Below, one piece after another: positions 25,691 through 34,774 of a stretch of DNA of 64,000 nt. The notes under the pieces are model-generated. The model was given only the letters and a program-made list of their open reading frames with translations. It ran no database searches and was not told where the DNA came from. A program made the position numbers and the translations under genes. Location of the stretch: the NCBI RefSeq assembly GCF_004803815.1, contig NZ_CP012544.1, forward strand, positions 372,001-436,000, written 5' to 3'. Positions within the stretch are counted from its first letter, which is position 1. Each line of letters opens with the position of its first letter. This stretch comes from Campylobacter showae (lineage in GTDB: Bacteria > Campylobacterota > Campylobacteria > Campylobacterales > Campylobacteraceae).

Positions 25691-26917
25691 TTAATCGTTT
25701 GAATTTACCTCTGCACCGCCTACAAATAACCGCTCGCAGCCCTTGGCGTGCAAGATGAGCATGAGCGGTAGCTGTGCCGCGTCAGCGTCTGCAAAACCGC
25801 CGTAGAGCGCGAGGTCGGCTAGCTTGCCTGTTTTTATCTCGCCTGCGTCTAAATTTAGCGCATTTGCCGCGTTTTTTGTCGATGATAGAAGCAAGATTTT
25901 AGCTAGCTCTAGCGGATCAAAATCTGCGTGAATGAGTAAATTTGCCCGCAGTTCGTCAAGGAAATTTAGGCTTATATTTGAGCTAAGCCCGTCCGTGCCG
26001 ATATTTATGCTCACTCCAGCATCTAGCGCGGTGCGTAAATTTAGCGTGCGTTTGCTAAGTAGCCTGTTTGAAACCGCGCAGTGCGTGAGACTGTGAAGCT
26101 CGCGGTCAAAGCCCGAAAAATCATCCACCCAAACGCAGTGCGTAAAGAGCGTGCGAACGCCCGCAAACATCGCTACAAACGAGCTTGGCGTATAAAGCGG
26201 GCGCGCGGCTGGGTTAAATTTGCCCAGCCACTCCTTAAAGCCGCCCGTACCGCCCTCTAGCCAGCTTTTTTCGTATTCGCTCTCCATAAAATGCGTTGAT
26301 ACGACCAGCCCACGCTCGCGGGCTAAATTTAGCGCCGCAGCGGCCAAATCAGGGTGCGTAGAGTAGGGCGAATGTACCGAAACCGCAGGCGTAAAAAGCG
26401 GACTTTTGCGCTCTAGCGACGCGTCAAATCGGGCGGTAAAATTTGCCAAATTTTGCTCTAACGCAGCTTCATTCGTACCTAAAATTTCGTTAAAAAACAC
26501 GACCCTGCCACCGCAGTTCGCGCATGCATCCAAATCCCCGCCAAAGCTAGAAACCGCTCCGAAGCTCGCCACGCCGCTACGCTGCATGGTTTTTATCGCG
26601 GAGGCGATGACGTCCTTGTTTGCTGCCTGCGAGAGCGCGCCGCGAGAGGCGATAACCGAGCTTAGCCACTCTAAAAAATCGCCGTAAACGAGGCTGGTTT
26701 TGTTCGCGCTAAATTCCAGGTGCACGTGCGGGTTGATGAATGCCGGCGCCAAAACGGCGTCAGGATACTCGAAAAACTGCGCGCCCTCGTATCTTTTGCG
26801 TAGTTCCTCGGCCTCCCCAACCGCCTGGATACGCTCATCAAAAGCGACCGCCCCGTCCTCTAAAACTGTAAAATTTTCGTCGCACGGCATTGTAAATTTC
26901 GGTTTAACGATGATCAT
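25691..26917 (-). CDS. Amidohydrolase, aminofutalosine deaminase family
   Basis: The 408-residue metal-dependent hydrolase belongs to the family with cytosine deaminase, S-adenosylhomocysteine deaminase and aminofutalosine deaminase. Visible metal and active-site motifs are INPHVHLEFSA near residue 61, VSTHFMESEYEKSW near residue 205, LFTHCVW near residue 255 and INIGTDGLSSNISLNFLDEL near residue 305. Relatives in Helicobacter and Nitratiruptor are described as aminodeoxyfutalosine deaminases of menaquinone synthesis. Because Campylobacter can also hydrolyse aminofutalosine directly, the real substrate is unsure. It is divergent from aroQ. Confidence 0.8.
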   Translation of the reverse strand: MIIVKPKFTMPCDENFTVLEDGAVAFDERIQAVGEAEELRKRYEGAQFFEYPDAVLAPAFINPHVHLEFSANKTSLVYGDFLEWLSSVIASRGALSQAANKDVIASAIKTMQRSGVASFGAVSSFGGDLDACANCGGRVVFFNEILGTNEAALEQNLANFTARFDASLERKSPLFTPAVSVHSPYSTHPDLAAAALNLARERGLVVSTHFMESEYEKSWLEGGTGGFKEWLGKFNPAARPLYTPSSFVAMFAGVRTLFTHCVWVDDFSGFDRELHSLTHCAVSNRLLSKRTLNLRTALDAGVSINIGTDGLSSNISLNFLDELRANLLIHADFDPLELAKILLLSSTKNAANALNLDAGEIKTGKLADLALYGGFADADAAQLPLMLILHAKGCERLFVGGAEVNSND

Positions 26918-26968
26918 TTTTAAGCTCCTATTTTTCGTGATTGTAGCGAAAATTTAGCTTAAAAAATG

Positions 26969-26974
26969 TATAAT
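26969..26974 (+). promoter_or_regulatory. Probable -10 box for aroQ
   Basis: AAATGTATAATCAAGG has an exact TATAAT 35 nt before the aroQ ATG, in the gap between divergent genes. Confidence 0.5.
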
Positions 26975-27008
26975 CAAGGCTAAATTTAAATCTTTTAAAA
27001 GGCTAAAA

Positions 27009-27497
27009 ATGGAAACAAAATCTAAACTAATGGTCATCCAAGGCCCGAATATCAACATGCTAGGCACGCGCGAGACCGATGTCTACGGCTCGATGAAGAT
27101 GGAGGATATCCACGCGCAGATGAAGCTTTTTGCCGAGCAAAACGATATAGAGATCGAGTTTTTTCAGAGCAATTTCGAGGGCGAGCTGGTGGATAAGATC
27201 CAAGAGTGCTTCGGCGAATTTGACGGCATCATCATAAACCCAGCCGCCTACACGCACACATCTATCGCGATCCGCGACGCTATCGCAGCCGTCGGACTTC
27301 CGGTCATCGAGGTGCATATCAGCAACATCCACCGCCGCGAAGAATTCCGCCAAAAAAGCCTCATAGCGCCGGTAACCGCGGGACAGATCGTGGGCTTTGG
27401 GCCTGTGGGCTACCACCTGGCCATGATTGCGATGCTGCAAATTTTCGAGCAGATAAAAGCTATGAAAGCCGCAAGAGTGGGCGAAAAAGCGGAGTAA
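27009..27497 (+). CDS. aroQ: Type II 3-dehydroquinate dehydratase
   Basis: AroQ dehydrates 3-dehydroquinate in the shikimate pathway, which also feeds TyrA of this window and the chorismate used for menaquinone. The 162-residue length is typical. Motifs are [12 protein letters not shown] with the catalytic Tyr region (VYG), [15 protein letters not shown] near residue 77, [16 protein letters not shown] near residue 102 and [10 protein letters not shown] at the end. pepP begins 14 nt after the stop in the same direction. Confidence 0.97.
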   Translation: METKSKLMVIQGPNINMLGTRETDVYGSMKMEDIHAQMKLFAEQNDIEIEFFQSNFEGELVDKIQECFGEFDGIIINPAAYTHTSIAIRDAIAAVGLPVIEVHISNIHRREEFRQKSLIAPVTAGQIVGFGPVGYHLAMIAMLQIFEQIKAMKAARVGEKAE

Positions 27498-27510
27498 AAC
27501 GAGGCAAAAT

Positions 27511-28536
27511 TTGAAAAATTTTATCCTAAAGGACGAAAACGCCGTATTTTACGAGTGCGGATACAGCTGCGACAACGCGATATTTTTGAGTCTCGCGGGG
27601 CGCAAATTTTTCCTCACCGACGCGCGTTATAGCATCGAGGCGCGCGAGCTTTGCAAAGACACCGAGGTGATCGAGGTCGAGCGAAATTTGATAAAAGACG
27701 CGCGGCTGTTTTTGCGAAAGGCGGGCGTTCGTGAGCTTAGTTACAACCCCTACGATTTTAGCGCGGGCGAGTGGGAAGCGCTTAGCAAAGGACTTAGAAT
27801 AAGATTTAAGGCGCGGTCAAATTTTTCGCAAATTTCGCGCATAGTAAAAACCGAAGACGAGATAAAAATTTTAAAACGCGCGGCGCAACTAGGCGCCCAA
27901 AGGTTTGACGAATTTGCCGCGTTCGTGCGCGAAAACGGCGAAGGGATGAGCGAAGAGGAGCTGTTTTTTAACGCCGAGCTTATTTTTAAGAAAAAGGGCG
28001 AGCTCGCGCTTAGCTTTTCGCCTATCGTCGCGATCAACGAAAACGCCGCCAAGGCGCACGCTCTGCCTAGTAAAAAGCGGCTACGGCAGGGCGATTTACT
28101 CCTGCTTGACGCGGGGGTTAAATTTAATCGCTACTGCTCGGATAGGACGCGTACGGCGTGCTTTGACGAAAATTTTAACTTCGGCAAGGAGCAAAATTTT
28201 AAAAACGCCAAACAGCAAGAAATTTACGAGATCGTAAAAGAGGCGCAAACTCTTGCTATCGTGGCGGTTATGCCCGGCAAAAAAGCGAGCGAGATCGATG
28301 CTGCGGCTAGGGATTTTATCGCCGCTCAGGGCCTTGGCGAAGCGTTTTTTCACAGCACCGGACACGGCGTCGGAGTCGATATCCACGAGCTTCCGTTTAT
28401 CTCAAAGCGCGGAGAGGCCGTGCTAAAAGAGGGGATGGTCTTTAGCGTGGAGCCTGGGATCTATCTGCCCGGCGAATTTGGCGTGCGCATCGAGGACGTC
28501 GTGGTCGTGCGCGAAAACGGGGCTGAAATTTTATGA
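27511..28536 (+). CDS. pepP: M24 aminopeptidase P (Xaa-Pro aminopeptidase)
   Basis: It removes N-terminal residues before proline. The 341-residue short form has a creatinase-like N-domain (DENAVFYECGYSCDNAIFLS) and a pita-bread catalytic domain with the two-metal ligands in LLLDAGVKFNRYCSDRTRT, HSTGHGVGVDIHE, FSVEPGIYLPG and GVRIEDVVVV. The start is TTG 27511 with GAGGC upstream. Its last codons overlap folK by 4 nt. Confidence 0.93.
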   Translation: MKNFILKDENAVFYECGYSCDNAIFLSLAGRKFFLTDARYSIEARELCKDTEVIEVERNLIKDARLFLRKAGVRELSYNPYDFSAGEWEALSKGLRIRFKARSNFSQISRIVKTEDEIKILKRAAQLGAQRFDEFAAFVRENGEGMSEEELFFNAELIFKKKGELALSFSPIVAINENAAKAHALPSKKRLRQGDLLLLDAGVKFNRYCSDRTRTACFDENFNFGKEQNFKNAKQQEIYEIVKEAQTLAIVAVMPGKKASEIDAAARDFIAAQGLGEAFFHSTGHGVGVDIHELPFISKRGEAVLKEGMVFSVEPGIYLPGEFGVRIEDVVVVRENGAEIL

Positions 28537-29033
28537 GGGTAGCGGGGGCGAGACGGTTTGATAAATGCCTCTTTTTCCCGAAGGTTTTTGATTTTAGACC
28601 TGGTTTTAAAAATAGCGTTATTTTAGGGCTTGGCGGTAATATCGGCGACGTGAAAAAGCGCTTTTGTCGGCTGCATTTTAAACTTAGCCGAGATAGTAGG
28701 TTTCACGTCGTAGAAAACTCGGTGCTCCTTATCAACGAGGCGTTTGGGTTTAAAGAGCAGGCGGATTTCACAAACGCCGTTATGCTTGTGCAAACGAGCC
28801 TTGCCGCGAGGCAAATTTTAAAAATAACGGCAAATTTGGAAAGGCGTTTTGGACGCGTGAGAAGCTTTAAAAACGCGCCTAGGACGCTTGATATAGACAT
28901 TTTGTATTTTAGCGGAAGAAGCAGAAACGACGTGCGGCTAACATTGCCCCATCCTGGCGCGCAAAGCAGGGCTAGCGTGATTTTGCCGCTTGGGACGATG
29001 AAACGCGTTTATAAAAGCGGAGTGAGATTTTAA
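28533..29033 (+). CDS. folK: HPPK, folate biosynthesis pyrophosphokinase
   Basis: FolK transfers pyrophosphate to 6-hydroxymethyl-dihydropterin. ILGLGGNIGDVKKRF near residue 31, GFKEQADFTNAVMLVQTSL near residue 70 and the magnesium-binding RTLDIDILYFSG near residue 111 are the HPPK signatures, and LPHPGAQSRASVILPL closes the domain. It overlaps pepP by 4 nt. In C. jejuni folK likewise lies just before flhF, from memory. Confidence 0.93.
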   Translation: MRVAGARRFDKCLFFPKVFDFRPGFKNSVILGLGGNIGDVKKRFCRLHFKLSRDSRFHVVENSVLLINEAFGFKEQADFTNAVMLVQTSLAARQILKITANLERRFGRVRSFKNAPRTLDIDILYFSGRSRNDVRLTLPHPGAQSRASVILPLGTMKRVYKSGVRF

Positions 29034-29145
29034 AATTTAGCGGCCGCAAAGCCTAAATTTGAAGCGGGAACGGAAAATGCATAGCCTTTGCCGCGACGAT
29101 TTTGGCTAGAGGCGGCGAAATTTAGCGAGAAACGAAGGAGAAGAT

Positions 29146-30554
29146 TTGGCGACGAAGTTTTATACGTTTACCGGCGAGAGCAGTATGGAGGCGCTAAAAA
29201 GGCGCAGGCTCAGTGCGGCGAGAGGGCGATCTTGGTAACGACGAAGCAAATTCAGCCAAAGACGATAAACAAAAAGCCGCTTTATGAAATTTTAGTCAGC
29301 GTCGAAGAGGATGCGAGCGAGCAGAAAAAAAATCAGCCGCAAAAGCAAAATTTAAAGGGCTACGAGGACTTTTTGCGCGCTCAGGTAGCAAAAGAGGAAA
29401 GGCCGCAAAAGATCATTTTAGACGAGCGCGAGCTTTTTGAAGTCGAAGCTCAAAGCGCTTTAGCTTCGGCAAATTTTAGCCAAAATTCCACGAGCTCAGC
29501 CTCGCAAAATCAAAACTACAAAACAGTTCAAAATAGCGGCGAGGACATACTCCTAAACATCTCAAAAGCCGCAAAAGAGATAAGCCAAATAGCAAATATC
29601 GAAACTATGCCTAGTCGCCAAGATCAAAACTACGATAAAAAGATAGACGACGTCGCAAGGCAAGTAAGTATGCTAAGCGAAAAAGTAAATATGATAGCCG
29701 ATATGTTCTGGGAGGAGCGAGCGGGTGCTAGAAACAACCTAAGCATACCGCCCGAGTTTGCCAGCATCTACAAAGATGCCAAAAATAGCGGCATGAAAGA
29801 AGAGCACCTAGAGCAGATAATGAAAATAACCGTGGAAAATATGTCGCCTCAGATGAAGGCTAATCCGACTGCGGTTAGGAGATATTTTAGCTCGCTGCTT
29901 AGAAAGATGCTGCCGTGCAGGAGCGAAGAGGATGATAGAAAACAAAAGATAATGATGCTGGTTGGGCCGACCGGAGTGGGTAAAACTACGACTCTAGCTA
30001 AACTTGCTGCAAGATTTGCGTATGGAGACGGTAAGCGTGCAAAAACTGGCATCATCACGCTTGATACCTACCGTATCGGGGCGGTCGAGCAGCTGTTTCA
30101 ATACGCCAAGATGATGAAGCTTCCGATCCTTGACGTTATCGAAGTTGATGATTTTAAAAACGCTCTAAAGCAGCTAAATCACTGTGAGGTTATCCTCATA
30201 GACACCACGGGTAGCTCGCAGTACGATAAAGAAAAGCTATCAAGGCTAGAAAAATTTTTAAAAAGCTCGGATACGCATATAGACGTGCATCTGGTGCTAT
30301 CGGCTGGGGCAAAGATCGAAGATATGCTTGAAATTTACAACGGTTTTAGCTTTCTTGACATCGATACCCTGATTATCACCAAATTTGACGAAACCAAAAT
30401 TTTCGGTAACGTATTTTCGCTAGTTTACGAGACGAACAAGCCGGTTAGTTTTTTTTCCGTCGGACAGGAAGTACCGGACGATATCTTGGTGGCAAAGAGC
30501 GAATTTTTAGTAAGTTGCGTATTAGAGGGATTTAGCAAGGAACATAATGAGTAA
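29146..30554 (+). CDS. flhF: Flagellar SRP-like GTPase FlhF, with an apparent -1 frameshift
   Basis: FlhF places and times polar flagella and, in Campylobacter, is needed for sigma-54 flagellar genes. TTG 29146 with AAGGAG upstream begins MATKFYTFTGESSMEALK, the expected N-terminus, but the frame breaks after the A5GG run at 29196-29202 and stops at 29236. One more base (A6 or G3) restores the continuous reading ALK-KAQAQCGERAILVTTK. Downstream the B, N and G domains are intact to 30554: LVGPTGVGKTTTLAKLAARF, LDTYRIGAVEQL, IDTTGSS. The alternative start at 29088 gives an unrelated N-terminus. It overlaps flhG by 8 nt. Confidence 0.9.
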
Positions 30555-31413
30555 TCAGGCCGAGAAACTAAAAGGCATAGTGGCCGCCCAAGCCAAAGCA
30601 AAAACTACGTATTTTATCGCTGTAACTAGCGGAAAGGGCGGAGTAGGTAAAAGCACCATAAGCGCAAATTTGGCTAACGTCTTGGCCAAAAGCGGGTATA
30701 GAGTCGCTCTTTTTGACGCGGATATCGGGCTGGCGAATTTAGACGTTATCTTAAACGTGCGCGTTAATAAAAATTTGCTTCACGTGCTAAAAGGCGAATG
30801 TTCCTTAAAAGATATTTTGATCGAAATAAAGCCGAATTTGACGCTGATTCCCGGTGAAAGCGGCGAGGAGATATTAAAATTTAACAATCAATTTTTGTGC
30901 GAGCAGTTTTTTGCCGAGTCGGCGAACCTTGACGGGCTTGATTTTATCATCATCGACACGGGCGCGGGTATAGGCGGAAACACGCGGCTATTTTTAGAGG
31001 CGGCAGACGAGGTCGTGGTGGTTACTATGCCCGATCCTGCAGCGATAACGGATGCCTATGCCGTTATAAAAATCACTTCAAAAGATAAAGACAATCTTTT
31101 GATGGTTTTTAACATGGTGAAAAACGAAAAAGAGGCAATGAGGATATTTGAGCATATTCAAAAAGTAGCCAAGGCAAATATCGAAAATCCGTTAAATTTG
31201 GAGTTTTTAGGCGCTATTAGCGAGGATAAAAACGTCTCAAAGAGTATAAAACAGCGCACGCTATTTACCGACGATAGCGAATTTTGCCTGCCGAGCTTGG
31301 AGTTAAATCAGATAGCTCAAAGACTTATTTCAAGATTGGAACAAAAAGTGCTTAAAGATGGTCAAGTCAATAGCTTTAGCGCCTTTTTTAGGCGCATGAT
31401 TGAGCAATTTTAA
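30547..31413 (+). CDS. flhG: Flagellar number regulator FlhG (MinD-like ATPase)
   Basis: FlhG (also FleN, YlxH) limits flagellar number opposite FlhF. The deviant Walker A SGKGGVGKSTISANLANVL is near residue 28, the switch DADIGLANLD near residue 58 and IIDTGAGIG near residue 136. The C-terminal amphipathic membrane-targeting helix is plausible (SAFFRRMIEQF). Length 288 is normal. It overlaps flhF by 8 nt. Confidence 0.95.
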   Translation: MSNQAEKLKGIVAAQAKAKTTYFIAVTSGKGGVGKSTISANLANVLAKSGYRVALFDADIGLANLDVILNVRVNKNLLHVLKGECSLKDILIEIKPNLTLIPGESGEEILKFNNQFLCEQFFAESANLDGLDFIIIDTGAGIGGNTRLFLEAADEVVVVTMPDPAAITDAYAVIKITSKDKDNLLMVFNMVKNEKEAMRIFEHIQKVAKANIENPLNLEFLGAISEDKNVSKSIKQRTLFTDDSEFCLPSLELNQIAQRLISRLEQKVLKDGQVNSFSAFFRRMIEQF

Positions 31414-31428
31414 ATTTAGGATTTAGTT

Positions 31429-31782
31429 TTGAAAGCGGAAAATTTTATAGCATTTTTTACTGTTTGCGGATTTTTTACGGGAGTCGTTTTTTCGGCGTTA
31501 AAGTTAAGCGACCCGATACAGATGTTGCTTTATACTTTCGTGATTACGTTTTTCTTTTATCTCGTGATTCACGTTATCATAATGAACTATATCGACGTAA
31601 GATTATCTCTTAAAAAGAGATTTGATAAAGAGCAATACGAGCAAACAGCTGATTATCTTATCGGCGAACTGGCTCTTAGAGAAAAGCGTATAGATAATAT
31701 ATTAAGTAAGCTAGCTAGCGAAAATATCCTAATAAAACAAGCGCTAGGCAAAAATGGCGAAAGAAATGCAAAAGCCGCATAA
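31429..31782 (+). CDS. Small membrane protein between flhG and fliA
   Basis: A 117-residue protein with two transmembrane helices (FIAFFTVCGFFTGVVFSALK and LLYTFVITFFFYLVIHVIIM) and a charged, helical cytoplasmic tail. I know it only as the conserved companion at this position in Campylobacter (Cj0062c in C. jejuni, from memory). The start is TTG 31429. It overlaps fliA by 29 nt, so it is very likely made with the flagellar proteins, but its role is unknown. Confidence 0.8.
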   Translation: MKAENFIAFFTVCGFFTGVVFSALKLSDPIQMLLYTFVITFFFYLVIHVIIMNYIDVRLSLKKRFDKEQYEQTADYLIGELALREKRIDNILSKLASENILIKQALGKNGERNAKAA

Positions 31783-32461
31783 TCCTTATGCCTCAAATTT
31801 AAAAAAAGAACAAGACGAGGTCGTGCTAGCCTACACGCCCGCTCTTCGCGCGATGGCTTTTAGGCTAAAGGAACGCCTGCCCGCTCATATCGACGTTAGC
31901 GATCTGATAGGCGCTGGGCTAGAGGAGATGGTAAAGCTCTCTAGAAAATACGACAAAGAGCAAAACGACTCGTTTTGGGGTTATGCGCAAAAGCGAGTTT
32001 ACGGCGCGATGCTTGATTTTTTACGCGGGCTTGACGTGGTTAGCCGCTCGGACCGTACTTTGGTAAAGTCTATCGAGGCTTTAGTAAATGAGTATTTTAA
32101 TAAATTCGAGTGCGAACCCGACGATGTATATATCGCAGGCAAGCTAGGTATCGACGTAGAAAAAGTAAGCGAAGCAAGAAACGTGAGCGCCGTCGTCGCC
32201 GTCCTAAACATCGACGATCAAATGGAGCTAATGAGCGAGGAGAATACGCTAGAACGGGTCGAAAAAGAGGATTTGATAGAAAAGATAACTCAAATTTTAA
32301 ACGAATTTGAGGAGCGCGATCAGCTCATCGTACAGCTTTATTATTACGAAGAGCTGAGCTTAAAGGAGATCAGCGAAATTTTGCAAATAACCGAAAGCAG
32401 AATCTCGCAGATACATAAGCGCTTGATGGAAAAAATAAGAAAAAAGCTTGAGGGTAAATAA
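31754..32461 (+). CDS. fliA: Flagellar sigma factor FliA (sigma-28)
   Basis: FliA directs late flagellar genes such as major flagellin. The 235-residue protein shows sigma region 2 (IDVSDLIGAGLEEMVKLSRK, SFWGYAQKRVYGAMLDFLR), region 3 and region 4 with the helix-turn-helix LSLKEISEILQITESRISQI near residue 200. ATG 31754 is inside the upstream ORF; its stop shares an A with the fliM start (TAATG). Confidence 0.95.
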   Translation: MAKEMQKPHNPYASNLKKEQDEVVLAYTPALRAMAFRLKERLPAHIDVSDLIGAGLEEMVKLSRKYDKEQNDSFWGYAQKRVYGAMLDFLRGLDVVSRSDRTLVKSIEALVNEYFNKFECEPDDVYIAGKLGIDVEKVSEARNVSAVVAVLNIDDQMELMSEENTLERVEKEDLIEKITQILNEFEERDQLIVQLYYYEELSLKEISEILQITESRISQIHKRLMEKIRKKLEGK

Positions 32462-33567
32462 TGGCGGACATTCTAAGTCAAGAAGAGATAGACGCGCTAC
32501 TAGAAGTCGTGGACGACGACGATGCTAGCGAATCTATCGGCGAAAAATCAAAAAAAGAAGAACAGCAGCAGGTAATAATTTACGATTTTAAACGCCCAAA
32601 CCGCGTGAGTAAAGAGCAGCTGCGCGCGATAAAGGGCATACACGACAAGCTTGCGAGAAATTTGGCTTCTCAAATTTCAAGCGTTATGAGAAGTATCGTG
32701 GAGATCCGCCTGCATAGCGTCGATCAGATGACGTACGGCGAGTTTTTGATGAGTTTGCCAAGTCCCACTAGCTTTAACGTCTTTTCGATCAAGCCGCTTG
32801 ACGGCAACTGCGTTTTGGAGATAAACCCAAGCATCGCGTTTCCGATGATAGATCGCTTGCTAGGCGGTAACGGTGAGGGCTTTGAGACCAGCAGGGAGCT
32901 AACTGATATCGAGGTAAATTTGCTCGATGCGATCCTAAGGATGATGATGCAGCGCCTAAAAGAGAGCTGGTCGATGATCACCGATATGTACCCAAACGTC
33001 GAGGCTAAAGAAAGTAGCCCAAACGTCGTGCAAATCGTAAGCCAAAACGAGATCGTGATAATGGTCGTCATGGAGATCATTGTAGGCAACTCAAGCGGCA
33101 TGATAAATATCTGCTATCCGGTCATCTACCTAGAGCCGATCTTAAGCCGCCTAGCTAACCGCGATATAATGCTAGGCGAAACGAGCGCGAAAAAGAGCCG
33201 AAACAAAGAGCTAAAAACGCTGATCGGGCGCGCCGAGGTGCTATATGAGGCGATACTGGGTAAAAGCATAGTTAGCGTAAACGAGTTTTTAAATTTAAAA
33301 GAGGGCGACATACTGCGCCTTGACCGCTCGGCAAACGACAAAGCTATCGTAACGATCGATAAAAAAGAGGTGTTTTTGGCTGAGGTCGGGCTGCATAGAT
33401 TTAGAAAATCTATCCGTATAGAAGAGCTAATCAGAAGCGACAAAGACGAGATCAAAAACATCCTCGAGCAGTACGAAGAAGAGCGCAGAGCAAAACTCAT
33501 GAGCACAGAGCACGAGGATGAGTACGAAGACGATGATATATTAGGCGAGGATGAAAACAATGAATGA
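32461..33567 (+). CDS. fliM: Flagellar motor switch protein FliM
   Basis: FliM is the C-ring protein that binds CheY-P and sets rotation direction. ADILSQEEIDALLE at residues 2-15 is the CheY-binding motif; the middle domain and the C-terminal SpoA domain (KSIVSVNEFLNLKEGDILRL) follow, with an acidic tail. The length of 368 is normal. It overlaps fliA by 1 nt and fliY by 17 nt. Confidence 0.97.
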   Translation: MADILSQEEIDALLEVVDDDDASESIGEKSKKEEQQQVIIYDFKRPNRVSKEQLRAIKGIHDKLARNLASQISSVMRSIVEIRLHSVDQMTYGEFLMSLPSPTSFNVFSIKPLDGNCVLEINPSIAFPMIDRLLGGNGEGFETSRELTDIEVNLLDAILRMMMQRLKESWSMITDMYPNVEAKESSPNVVQIVSQNEIVIMVVMEIIVGNSSGMINICYPVIYLEPILSRLANRDIMLGETSAKKSRNKELKTLIGRAEVLYEAILGKSIVSVNEFLNLKEGDILRLDRSANDKAIVTIDKKEVFLAEVGLHRFRKSIRIEELIRSDKDEIKNILEQYEEERRAKLMSTEHEDEYEDDDILGEDENNE

Positions 33568-34393
33568 TTTTTTTAAAATTTTCGTAAACGAGGTAAAGGC
33601 TACGGTCGAAGGGCTAACGGGTAGGACGCCCGAGATAGGCGAGAGAAACGAATACGACGCTCCTAAGCAAGAGGGCATAAAGCCGCCTCTAGCCGTTGCA
33701 AACATAGCTGTTAGCGGCGATACGACGGCAAAGATGATACTAGTAGCCACGCCGGTACTGATGAGCGCGATCGGCGAGTGGATGCTCGGAGAAGAAGAGA
33801 TCTCGCGCAACGAAAATCTAAGCGAGGACGAGCTGGATGCCGCTAAAGAGGTGTTTTCAAATATCATGGGCGCATTTTCTACGAGCCTTGGCGCGCAAAA
33901 AGGCATGCCGAAGCTAAATTTCGAGGTCGCGAAAGTAAATTTCCTCGACGAGAGCGCAAATTTTGATTTGAACGCGTTTGAAAAAATATACGTCTATTCC
34001 GTTAAAATCGGAGACGTCAGCGAGCAAATCGCCGTAGTGCTTGATTTTGCATTGGTGAAATTTTTAAATAAAGATCACAAAGAGCCCGCCCAGCAAGCAA
34101 CCCCCGCAAAAGGCGATTTAAGCATCGAGGAAATGCGAAATATCGGGCTCATAATGGATGTGTGCCTGCCGCTTCACGTTCGCATAGGCTCAAAAAGAAT
34201 GCTGCTTAAAGACGTGCTCACGATGGACATAGGCTCGGTCATCGAGCTAAATCAGCTCGCAAATGACCCGCTTGAGATTTTGATCAGCGACAAGGTCGTA
34301 GCCCTAGGCGAGGTCGTCATCGTAGACGGCAACTTCGGCATCCAGATTACTCAGATCGGTACTAAAAAAGAGCGCCTAGAGCAGCTACGTTAG
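33551..34393 (+). CDS. fliY: Flagellar motor switch protein FliY
   Basis: FliY is the FliN-like C-ring protein of epsilonproteobacteria, with a CheC/CheX-like N-terminal part (ELDAAKEVFSNIMGAFSTSL) and a C-terminal SpoA domain (LPLHVRIGSKRMLLKDVLTM ... NDPLEILISDKVVALGEVVI). The 280-residue length matches. It overlaps fliM by 17 nt and ends the flagellar run. The two phosphatase-type ExxN helices of true CheC are only partly evident, so phosphatase activity is open. Confidence 0.93.
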   Translation: MKTMNDFFKIFVNEVKATVEGLTGRTPEIGERNEYDAPKQEGIKPPLAVANIAVSGDTTAKMILVATPVLMSAIGEWMLGEEEISRNENLSEDELDAAKEVFSNIMGAFSTSLGAQKGMPKLNFEVAKVNFLDESANFDLNAFEKIYVYSVKIGDVSEQIAVVLDFALVKFLNKDHKEPAQQATPAKGDLSIEEMRNIGLIMDVCLPLHVRIGSKRMLLKDVLTMDIGSVIELNQLANDPLEILISDKVVALGEVVIVDGNFGIQITQIGTKKERLEQLR

Positions 34394-34774
34394 GGCTAAA
34401 TTTGGACGAATTTTTCTAAAGGCGTTTAAAATCAAGCCGCGGCCGGGCCGAATTTAGAGCAAAATCGCGGCGTAGGCTAAATTTACGAGCGGGCCTATTT
34501 TTAGAAACCGGAGAATAAATTTACGCACTAAAAACTAAGGCGACGGTTTTGTGGGTTTTGCGTCGTTTGATACCAAAGCCTTTGATAAATTCGGCTAAAT
34601 TTAAACCGTCTTAGCGATTTTGCAAATTTAAAACATACTTAAATTTATCTCGAATTTAATCGCGCGTCATCTATTTTTAAATCCGTTTTAGCTATCATCG
34701 CTTTTATGCTTGCGCGGTAAATTCGGTAGCGGTTTACGGTTCTAGCGCGTAAATTTAAACTAAAAAGAGAGACG
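34394..34774. other. Gene-free stretch after the flagellar run
   Basis: No gene or RNA is recognisable. It is rich in AAATTT words and holds the end of the fliY transcript and the leader of the LOG gene. An opposite-strand ORF (34645-35295) overlaps the LOG gene and is a shadow. Confidence 0.5.

Noticed and set aside
29088-29145. Alternative upstream TTG start for flhF that avoids the frameshift
   Set aside because: It gives an Arg-rich N-terminus unlike FlhF, whereas the frame from TTG 29146 gives the expected residues.
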